Assembly (NCBI GenBank): GCA_024640665.1
Contig: JAHEEO010000210.1
Coordinates: 1-5,420, forward strand
Reading direction: 5' to 3'
DNA length: 5,420 bases
DNA from: Rhodospirillales bacterium
GTDB lineage: Bacteria > Pseudomonadota > Gammaproteobacteria > Steroidobacterales > Rariloculaceae
Shown piece after piece: positions 1 through 5,420 of this stretch (position 1 is its first letter; every line of letters begins with the position of its first letter). The translations under genes and the position numbers were made by a program. The notes under the pieces were generated by a model. It worked only from the letters and a program-made list of their open reading frames with translations, did not search any database and had not been told where the DNA came from.

Positions 1-1328
1 AATACACTGCCACCACCACTGCCAGCATCGGGCACAATACTGTGGAGGGATCCGCTTAGGCTTACAACGTACAATTCGCCGGCATTATCTTCAGCAAAAG
101 ACGCAATGGACAAGTTGGTTACTGCAAGCGGCTCGACGGCGAATCCACCGCTACCATCGTCAAATAGGCGCCAAATAGTCCCGCTCGAAAAATCCCCAAA
201 AACGTAGCTCCCGACCAGACTGGGGATTGCAGCACCCCGATAAACGAACCCGCCAGTAACCGAAACGCCCTGCGAACGATCATAAACGTGTACGGGATTG
301 ATCAGCCCCGTTGCAGCAGGACAAGACAAAGCGGCGCTGCCGTGGCCAATCAGCCCTTCTCGACAATCCCAGCCATAGTTTCCGCCGAGCTCAATGCGAT
401 CGATCTCTTCGAATGCGCCTTGACCAACGTCTCCCAGCCATAGATCTCCGCTGGCGCGATCAAAGCTCCACCGCCATGGGTTACGCAGCCCCCACGCATA
501 AATCTCTGGACAACTCGTGGCACTCGAGTGGTCGGCAGGACACATCGCATTCGCGGCGAACGGATTGCCGTTGGCGCCCCCCGGAATGGCATAGGGAACT
601 CCGGAATCTACATCGATCCGCAACATGGCGCCCAACAGGTTGGTCGTATCTTGGGCACGATCGAAAGGATCATCCGCGCTGCCGCCATCCCCAAGACCGA
701 TATACAAGTAACCATCCGGGCCAAAAGCCAGATGTCCGCCGTTGTGATTAGCAAAGTCCTGATTGATAGTAATCACGTCTGACCGTGAACCCGGATCGAG
801 CGTCTGTCCGCCATCCAGGCTGGTGAACCGCGCAATGACCGAAACTGTGGGGTTGCTGCCTTCGGTCCAGGACAAGAAGGCTTGACCGTTCGTAGCAAAA
901 TCAGGATGAAACGCCATTCCCAACAGGCCGCCTTCGCTGGCAGTGTTAACAACAGAAATGGCGGTGAGATCAATGAAGTCTGTATCAAATGCGCCCGTGT
1001 TCAGATTACTGTCAAAGACGCGCACTCGCCCACCCTTCTCCAGCACGAACCAGCGGGTATTCTGGGCAGCTGGCTGAAGCATCGCCACCGGCTGAAGAAA
1101 ATTTAGCGGAGCGAATACTTCGGTCACAGTTACGCTAGTGGATACAGATCCTCGCGGGGGCGCTAAACAGCTGGCATTGACCGGGCGGGCGTCGATGCCC
1201 GCAGCAAGATTCGGCGGGTTATTTCCAGGCGGTGTGGTATTAGCAGAACCGCCACTATTCGAAGAACCGCCCCCGCAAGCAACGAGCACGCTGCTTACGC
1301 ACAGCAGAAAGAATAGTTTCTGCGACAT
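1..1328 (-). CDS. PQQ-dependent sugar dehydrogenase-like lipoprotein (GSDH beta-propeller), C-terminus beyond window
   Basis: Reading the minus strand from the ATG at 1328 gives 442 codons with no stop before the left edge, so the C-terminus is missing. Residues 1-18 are a lipoprotein signal peptide (MSQKLFFLLCVSSVLVAC, lipobox LVAC, Cys18), followed by a Gly/Ser/Asn/Pro-rich linker to about residue 42. From about residue 67 to 433 it resembles the glucose/sorbosone dehydrogenase family, whose members oxidise sugars with PQQ and calcium in the periplasm. Visible motifs are EGGLLGMAFHPDF (132-144), HNGGHLAFGPDGYLYIGLGD (195-214), AWGLRNPWRW (278-287), GGNYGW (315-320) and VYRG (362-365). His195, Asp214, Arg282 and Asn283 match the catalytic His and PQQ-site Asp and Arg-Asn positions of soluble glucose dehydrogenase. 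Cys263/Cys273 and Cys322/Cys336 could form disulfides. The start is supported by the lipobox and by AGGTGG six bases upstream. The substrate cannot be told. Family call is firm, exact activity is inference. Confidence 0.93.
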   Translation of the reverse strand, partial: MSQKLFFLLCVSSVLVACGGGSSNSGGSANTTPPGNNPPNLAAGIDARPVNASCLAPPRGSVSTSVTVTEVFAPLNFLQPVAMLQPAAQNTRWFVLEKGGRVRVFDSNLNTGAFDTDFIDLTAISVVNTASEGGLLGMAFHPDFATNGQAFLSWTEGSNPTVSVIARFTSLDGGQTLDPGSRSDVITINQDFANHNGGHLAFGPDGYLYIGLGDGGSADDPFDRAQDTTNLLGAMLRIDVDSGVPYAIPGGANGNPFAANAMCPADHSSATSCPEIYAWGLRNPWRWSFDRASGDLWLGDVGQGAFEEIDRIELGGNYGWDCREGLIGHGSAALSCPAATGLINPVHVYDRSQGVSVTGGFVYRGAAIPSLVGSYVFGDFSSGTIWRLFDDGSGGFAVEPLAVTNLSIASFAEDNAGELYVVSLSGSLHSIVPDAGSGGGSV

Positions 1329-1333
1329 CCTGT

Positions 1334-1340
1334 CCCACCT
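1334..1340 (-). promoter_or_regulatory. Ribosome binding site of the PQQ dehydrogenase gene
   Basis: On the minus strand the sequence AGGTGGG lies directly upstream of the ATG at 1328. The AGGTGG core (1340-1335) is six bases from the ATG and differs by one base from the AGGAGG consensus. It supports the chosen start, which also places the lipobox correctly. Confidence 0.7.
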
Positions 1341-1380
1341 CCGTCGGCTGCGCAGTGCAATCGAATCCGCGCGACATCAC

Positions 1381-1404
1381 GATGCTAGTCGATATTGCAG
1401 CATC
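1381..1404. repeat. Inverted repeat GATGCT/AGCATC beside the larger palindrome
   Basis: GATGCT (1381-1386) and AGCATC (1399-1404) are perfect reverse complements separated by 12 bases. The spacer begins with AGTCGA (1387-1392), and the same hexamer recurs at 1406-1411, at the left edge of the 30-bp palindrome, 19 bp away. A 6-bp match alone could be chance. Its closeness to the palindrome is what makes it worth marking. Confidence 0.4.
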
Positions 1405-1406
1405 CA

Positions 1407-1436
1407 GTCGAACGTCGCGATACAGCGACGCTCGAC
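1407..1436. repeat. 30-bp imperfect palindrome, candidate operator or 5' UTR hairpin
   Basis: The left arm GTCGAACGTCGC (1407-1418) and right arm GCGACGCTCGAC (1425-1436) are reverse complements at 11 of 12 positions around the 6-base centre GATACA. The single mismatch becomes a G-U wobble in minus-strand RNA, so a leader transcript of the PQQ dehydrogenase gene could form a continuous 12-bp stem. It has no T-tract and lies between divergent starts, so a terminator role is unlikely. A dimeric regulator's operator or a leader hairpin fits better. The role is inference; the symmetry is directly visible. Confidence 0.75.
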
Positions 1437-1468
1437 GCGGCCTTGACGCCAGCGTACATCAGGTCAGA

Positions 1469-1480
1469 ATGCCTATTTAA
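1469..1480 (+). other. Possible three-codon leader ORF overlapping the TRAP gene start
   Basis: ATG CCT ATT TAA (1469-1480) encodes Met-Pro-Ile and its stop overlaps the next gene's start as TAATG. The only Shine-Dalgarno-like sequence nearby, AGG (1461-1463), sits five bases before this ATG but 16 bases before the ATG at 1480. Ribosomes could load at the mini-ORF and re-initiate at 1480. It may equally be coincidence, because a 12-base ORF carries little statistical weight. Confidence 0.25.
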
Positions 1481-2571
1481 TGAACACTAGCAATAAACTT
1501 CGCCGCCGTTCATTAATGCTCGGCGGCCTGAGCACCCTCGCCGCCTGTGCGCCACAGGGAAATCCAGAAGCCGGCAGCGACAGTTCCGAGCGCCATAGCT
1601 GGCGCATGGTCACTTCCTGGCCACCAAATTTTCCTGGCTTTGGCTCGTCCGCAAATCGACTGGCTGAGACCATTGCAACGCTGTCCGACGGCCGCCTTGA
1701 AATAGAGGTTTTCGCGGCCGGCGAATTATTGCCGGCATTTGAAGTGTTCGACTCAGTTGCGCGCGGACAAATGCAAATGGGCCATAGTTCACCGACCTAT
1801 TGGCGCGGCGTCTTACCGGCCGCACAAATATTCAGCAGCGTGCCTTTCGGCATGCTTGCTTACGAGCATAAAACATGGATGTATCACGGTGGCGGCCTGG
1901 AACTGTGGCGCGAAGTTTATGGCTCACAAGGCATCGTACCCTTCATGGCCGGCAATACCGGCGCGCAAATGGGCGGCTGGTTCAATCGGGAAATAAACTC
2001 CGTTGACGACATCCAGGGCCTGAAAATGCGCATCTCCGGGCTTGGCGGCGAGGTATTTCAAAGAGCTGGCGGCGTGCCGGTCTCATTGCCCGGTGCAGAC
2101 CTGTTTACGAGCCTCGCAACCGGCAATATAGACGCGACAGAATGGAACGGACCGTTCAACGACATGGCTTTCGGTCTGCACGAAGTAGCGGAATATTACT
2201 ATTACCCAGGCTGGCACGAACCCTCCGGTAATTTGGAGTGCCTCATTTCAAGCGATGCCTGGGCAGAACTGTCGCCTCATTTACAAAGCATCGTGACAGC
2301 CGCATGCATGAGCGAATCCGAATTCGTAACAACCGAGTTCGCAGCGCGCAATCAACGGGCACTTGTCACGTTGCTGGACGAGCACGAGACGAAACTGCGC
2401 CGCTTTCCTGCATCAGTCCTGGAAGAACTGCAAGTTCAAACGACGGCCGTCATGAGCGAACTCTCAGCCAATGATCCCGTCTTGAACCGCGTCTATACAG
2501 CCTATAGTCAATATGCGACAGCCATCGGCGGCTGGCTCGATATTTCAGAAGGATTCTTCCGTGGCGCCTAG
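1480..2571 (+). CDS. TRAP transporter substrate-binding lipoprotein (DctP family, 2-oxoacid/TakP-like)
   Basis: This 363-residue protein is a periplasmic receptor of the tripartite ATP-independent transporter class, which captures organic acids for Na+-driven uptake. The N-terminus has a twin-arginine-like segment (RRRSLML, residues 8-14) and a lipobox LAAC with Cys23, so it is probably a lipid-anchored, possibly Tat-exported, receptor. Family signatures run the whole length: TSWPPNFPG (45-53), AAGELLPAFEVFD (79-91), GNTGAQMGGWF (158-168), KMRISGLGGEVF (182-193), IDATEWNGPFND (217-228) and YYYYPGWHEP (239-248). Gln163, Arg184, Glu221 and Trp222 match the residues that hold the carboxylate and metal ion in the TakP type, which suggests an intact pocket for a 2-oxo or hydroxy acid. 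The start is fixed: an in-frame stop lies at 1444 with no other start codon before 1480. No DctQ or DctM permease gene follows; instead an M48 protease gene overlaps by 11 bp. The exact ligand is unknown. Confidence 0.95.
   Translation: MNTSNKLRRRSLMLGGLSTLAACAPQGNPEAGSDSSERHSWRMVTSWPPNFPGFGSSANRLAETIATLSDGRLEIEVFAAGELLPAFEVFDSVARGQMQMGHSSPTYWRGVLPAAQIFSSVPFGMLAYEHKTWMYHGGGLELWREVYGSQGIVPFMAGNTGAQMGGWFNREINSVDDIQGLKMRISGLGGEVFQRAGGVPVSLPGADLFTSLATGNIDATEWNGPFNDMAFGLHEVAEYYYYPGWHEPSGNLECLISSDAWAELSPHLQSIVTAACMSESEFVTTEFAARNQRALVTLLDEHETKLRRFPASVLEELQVQTTAVMSELSANDPVLNRVYTAYSQYATAIGGWLDISEGFFRGA
2547..2553 (+). promoter_or_regulatory. Ribosome binding site that decides the protease start
   Basis: AGAAGGA lies inside the end of the TRAP receptor gene, seven bases before the GTG at 2561. 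It is much better than anything before the in-frame ATGs at 2513 or 2615, so it points to GTG 2561 as the start. It also implies translational coupling with the receptor gene. Confidence 0.7.
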
Positions 2572-4150
2572 ATATTTCCATCGCCGCGCTAGGGCCGGCA
2601 GGCTGTCAAGTTCTATGACGCTATTCGCCGCGTTGCTGGCGTTCTTGGTCGGCGGATGCACGATCAATCCAGTCACCGGCGATCGCGAACTTTCACTGAT
2701 TTCGGCAGCTGACGAACTCGCAATAGGCTCAGCGCAATACGCGCCGTCGCGACAAATGCAAGGCGGCGACTACGTGCTCGACGCCAATCTGACGGCCTAC
2801 GTTCGGGGCGTCGGGCAGCGACTCGCGGCCGTCAGTGACCGCGACCTACCCTATGAATTCTCAGTGCTCAACAGCTCCGTACCAAATGCCTGGGCGCTGC
2901 CTGGCGGTAAGATCGCGGTCAATCGCGGCCTGCTTCTCGAACTCGGCTCGGAAGCAGAACTCGCTGCTGTGCTGGGTCATGAAATCGTGCATGCGGCAGC
3001 ACGCCATGGGGCGTTGGCAATGCAGCGCGGCTTGTTGTTGCAGGGCGCATTGCTCGCCACAGCCATTGCCGCAGATCGCGGCAACTACTCGAGCCTGGCC
3101 GTAGGCGCTGCCAGCGTCGGCGCTCAACTCATTAACCAGCGCAACAGCCGCGGCGCGGAGTTGGAGTCAGACGAATACGGCATGTTGTACATGTCGCGGG
3201 CAGGTTATGACCCGGGCGCCGCGATCGCTTTGCAAGAGACCTTCGTACGGCTGTCTGAGCAGCGCAGCAATTCCGGTTGGCTGGCCGGCCTATTCGCAAG
3301 CCATCCTCCGTCATTGGAACGAGTTGCTCGCAACCGCGAAACAGCAGCGGCACTTCCCGCCGGCGGTGAATTGGGCGAAGCACGTTACACCGCCGCCATT
3401 GCAGGCATCAAAACCACGGCACCGGCGTACAAAGCGTTCGATGATGCGCGTGCCGCTCTGGCCGAAGATCGCACAGCCGTTGCCCGCTCATTGGCATCGC
3501 AAGCATTGGATGCTGTTCCGGCAGAAGCCAATTTTCACGCTTTGTTCGGCGACATCGAGTTCAGCCAAGGCCGCTATGAAGCGGCCGCAGATCGCTACCG
3601 CGCCGCCGTCTCTCGCAACTCAAATTACTTCTATTTCCCGTTGCGACTTGGAATCACTTTGCAACAGCTAGGTGATCTGACCGGCGCAAAAGATCAACTC
3701 GAGGCCAGTCTCGAGTTGTTGCCGACTGCAGACGCACACTACGGATTAGGAAGAATAGAGGAACGCCGGGGCGATATGACGGCTGCCATTGCTCACTACC
3801 GACAAGCCGCCAGTGCCTCGAGCCCTTCGGGATTACTGGCACAGGATGCGGTTGTCAGAATCGATTTGCCGCAGAATCCAGCAGCGTACCTGCAGATGCG
3901 CAGCGGACTCGATAACAACGGCCAACTGCAGTTCGAACTTGCCAATCCGACTCGCCTGGACGTCGCAGACATTGGCGTGACGGTACGCTACATCGATACA
4001 AGCGGCCAGACTCAAACTGTTCGCCGTACCATAACCGGCACGCTGGCAGCCAATAGCCGCCAGCAGTATCAAACAGGCGTGGTCCCGGCCACGGGCGAAC
4101 AAGCCTATGAGATTCTGCTAGAAAGCGCGCGAGTCATCCCTGCGGACTAA
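2561..4150 (+). CDS. BepA-like M48 metalloprotease lipoprotein with TPR repeats and extra C-terminal domain
   Basis: From GTG 2561 the product has 529 residues. ATG 2513 would overlap the upstream gene by 59 bp, and ATG 2615 lacks a good ribosome site but would still keep the hydrophobic signal core. The basic n-region, hydrophobic core and LVGGC (Cys33) form a lipoprotein signal peptide, followed by the NPVTG motif common in M48 lipoproteins. The M48 domain (about 50-260) has HEIVH (His140, Glu141, His144) and ELESDEYG (Glu200 as third zinc ligand, Asp204). SHPPSLER contains His248, at the place of the 'His switch' that gates the zinc site in E. coli BepA. Residues 325-422 form three TPR-like repeats after a degenerate one (287-323). 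A beta-rich domain of about 90 residues (438-529) follows and is not part of BepA. All catalytic residues are present. A likely role is degrading or assisting misassembled outer-membrane proteins in the periplasm; this is inferred from BepA/LoiP relatives. Confidence 0.92.
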   Translation: MAPRYFHRRARAGRLSSSMTLFAALLAFLVGGCTINPVTGDRELSLISAADELAIGSAQYAPSRQMQGGDYVLDANLTAYVRGVGQRLAAVSDRDLPYEFSVLNSSVPNAWALPGGKIAVNRGLLLELGSEAELAAVLGHEIVHAAARHGALAMQRGLLLQGALLATAIAADRGNYSSLAVGAASVGAQLINQRNSRGAELESDEYGMLYMSRAGYDPGAAIALQETFVRLSEQRSNSGWLAGLFASHPPSLERVARNRETAAALPAGGELGEARYTAAIAGIKTTAPAYKAFDDARAALAEDRTAVARSLASQALDAVPAEANFHALFGDIEFSQGRYEAAADRYRAAVSRNSNYFYFPLRLGITLQQLGDLTGAKDQLEASLELLPTADAHYGLGRIEERRGDMTAAIAHYRQAASASSPSGLLAQDAVVRIDLPQNPAAYLQMRSGLDNNGQLQFELANPTRLDVADIGVTVRYIDTSGQTQTVRRTITGTLAANSRQQYQTGVVPATGEQAYEILLESARVIPAD

Positions 4151-4168
4151 CCAGCCAAGTCGATTCAG

Positions 4169-5420
4169 TCATACCTCGAAATCGGTATTTGCGCGATTCC
4201 CAGCCAACGCTGGAGTGGCATCCAACTGAGTTGGCGTAGCAATCTCGAACTCGTTTGAGAGCTTCACGAGCACTCTGCGCAGCCACACATAACCGACAAT
4301 CCCGAATATCACATGCGACACGGCATTTGCGGCAAACACACCCATCACGCCAATGTACCGAGAAAACAAGAAAGCCAGCGGCAGATACACCAGAAAGAGC
4401 TTCATGAACGTCAATAAGGTCGCAGGCAGCGGCCTACCTAGTGCATTGAACGCTGCAACAGCGTTGAGCATAACTGCGAAACCGCCAATCGTTACAGGAA
4501 CAATCAGCAAATATGCGCTTGCCGTTTCGATCACCTCAGGCTCTTGACTGAAAGCGGCTCCCAGCTCACGTCCCGTAAACCAGAACAGCAACGCACAGGC
4601 AAAGCCATAGACAATGCAAAACCTGTCAGAAATGCTTCCAAATTCCTGGATTCTGTCGATGCGGCCCGCGCCATAGTTCTGGCCAGAGAATGGCCCCATC
4701 GACGCGGTCACGGAAAACACAACGACCATCATCAACGCCTCGATACGCGTTGCGACACCAAAACCCGCCACTGCCGTTGCACCAAAACTCGAAACCAAAG
4801 CCGTAACGAACCAAATACTCAGCGGCGTCAATAAATTTGACACGACGGCGGGTATTCCAACATGCAGCAAACGCCGCCACGACTCGATCATATTTGCCGG
4901 CAAAAGAAACCGGGCACGCACTAGGTTCTCACGAGCATACAAAATATAAACGGAAGCGACTACGGTCAAACCATTCGCAATGACCGTTGCGATCGCTGCA
5001 CCACGCAACTCGAGCGCCGGGAACCCAGCCCAACCGAAAATCAATATCGGATCAAGGACGATATTCAACAATGCCGACATCGCCAAAATCAGAGCAGCCC
5101 TGCGAGCATCACCGACTGCGCGAATCGCAAAATTCCCAACCATCGGCAATATCAGCAAAAAGCCGCCGAAATAAAATACTTCCATGTACTCACGGATCAT
5201 CGGCAAGGTTCGTTCATCAGCACCTAGCGACCGAAACACAATGTCAATGGTGCTCAAACCAACCAGCATGACGATGAGCCCAAGCAAAGCACCCAAAACC
5301 AGCGCATGCGTCGTGAGTTGTTGCACTTGCTCGCGTTTTCCAGACCCCAGCAGTCGCGAAAGAATTGACGAAGCGCCAATACCGACGCCCAGGCCAATCG
5401 CAAGAAGTGTTGAGGACACG
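4169..5420 (-). CDS. MATE family efflux transporter, N-terminus beyond window
   Basis: The minus-strand frame stays open to the right edge. The GTG at 5419 is probably an internal Val codon, because the visible 416 residues begin in the middle of the first MATE half: the early GVGIGASSILSRLLGSGKRE region is normally preceded by roughly 40-70 residues carrying the first membrane helix. MATE proteins export drugs and other cationic compounds across the inner membrane using Na+ or H+ gradients. Recognisable signatures are SRLLGSGKRE (21-30 of the visible part), LNIVLDPILIFGW (118-130) with GAAIATVIANG (140-150), ATRIEALMM (223-231), SGQNYGAGRIDRI (245-257) and FNALGRP (324-330). About eleven hydrophobic segments are visible, followed by a hydrophilic tail of some 30 residues. 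The gene is convergent with the protease gene, 18 bp apart, so it is a separate transcription unit. Substrate and coupling ion cannot be read from the sequence. Confidence 0.93.
   Translation of the reverse strand, partial: VSSTLLAIGLGVGIGASSILSRLLGSGKREQVQQLTTHALVLGALLGLIVMLVGLSTIDIVFRSLGADERTLPMIREYMEVFYFGGFLLILPMVGNFAIRAVGDARRAALILAMSALLNIVLDPILIFGWAGFPALELRGAAIATVIANGLTVVASVYILYARENLVRARFLLPANMIESWRRLLHVGIPAVVSNLLTPLSIWFVTALVSSFGATAVAGFGVATRIEALMMVVVFSVTASMGPFSGQNYGAGRIDRIQEFGSISDRFCIVYGFACALLFWFTGRELGAAFSQEPEVIETASAYLLIVPVTIGGFAVMLNAVAAFNALGRPLPATLLTFMKLFLVYLPLAFLFSRYIGVMGVFAANAVSHVIFGIVGYVWLRRVLVKLSNEFEIATPTQLDATPALAGNRANTDFEV

Larger units (their letters stand above)
1329..1479. promoter_or_regulatory. 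Divergent intergenic control region
   Basis: This 151-bp gap separates two divergently read genes, so it must hold the promoters of both unless transcription starts inside a coding region. It contains a 30-bp near-palindrome (1407-1436), a second inverted repeat (1381-1404) and a direct repeat AGTCGA (1387-1392 and 1406-1411). A possible plus-strand promoter is TTGACG (1443-1448) with CAGAAT (1465-1470) after 16 bases, but this would start transcription almost at the ATG at 1480, so it is weak. I found no convincing -35/-10 pair for the minus-strand gene. Confidence 0.6.

Noticed and set aside
311..782. Plus-strand open frames of 80-150 codons under the PQQ dehydrogenase gene
   Set aside because: They are antisense to a gene with clear family motifs, are rich in Arg/His/Ser without recognisable domains, and have no ribosome site.
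1443..1470. TTGACG/CAGAAT as the promoter of the TRAP gene
   Set aside because: It matches only moderately and would give a nearly leaderless transcript starting after the apparent ribosome site, so it is mentioned but not annotated separately.
2513..2560. Longer protease start at ATG 2513
   Set aside because: It would add 16 residues before the basic n-region, overlap the receptor gene by 59 bp and has no Shine-Dalgarno, whereas GTG 2561 has AGAAGGA at ideal spacing.
4200..4235. Small hairpins CCAGC/GCTGG (4200-4213) and CCAAC/GTTGG (4222-4234), possible terminator for the protease gene
   Set aside because: Stems are only five bases, no T-tract follows, and both lie inside the coding end of the MATE gene. 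No convincing terminator is seen between the convergent genes.
5417..5419. GTG as the true start of the MATE gene
   Set aside because: It falls inside a conserved part of the first MATE half at the window edge, so the first membrane helix would be missing. Truncation by the window is the simpler explanation.

Overview
The window looks like a chromosomal segment of a Gram-negative bacterium with moderately high GC. It is probably a gammaproteobacterium, by resemblance only, since no marker gene is present. Two or three products carry lipoprotein signal peptides. One is an outer-membrane-quality-control type M48 protease, which argues for a diderm cell. I see no mobile element, CRISPR array, tRNA or rRNA.

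Layout from left to right. (1) Positions 3-1328, minus strand: a long open frame without a stop in the window, coding for a lipidated PQQ-dependent glucose/sorbosone-dehydrogenase-type beta-propeller. Its C-terminus runs off the left edge just after a Gly/Ser linker begins. (2) Positions 1329-1479: a divergent intergenic region with a 30-bp near-perfect palindrome, a second inverted repeat and a direct repeat. (3) Positions 1480-2571, plus strand: a lipidated TRAP-transporter substrate-binding protein of the 2-oxoacid (TakP-like) type, with no membrane subunits in view. (4) Positions 2561-4150, plus strand: a BepA-like M48 metalloprotease with TPR repeats and an extra C-terminal beta-rich domain. 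It overlaps the TRAP gene by 11 bp and has a good Shine-Dalgarno before a GTG start. (5) Positions 4169-5420, minus strand: a MATE-family multidrug/Na+-coupled exporter, convergent with the protease gene after only 18 bp and missing its N-terminus at the right edge.

Working together: the TRAP receptor and the protease form a translationally coupled pair. This is an unusual partnership because the receptor lacks its DctQ/DctM permease and the protease belongs to envelope maintenance. The PQQ dehydrogenase is divergent from this pair and may share the regulatory palindrome between them. The MATE exporter looks like an independent neighbour. The most interesting points are the receptor/protease coupling, the protease's domain architecture, and the intergenic palindrome.
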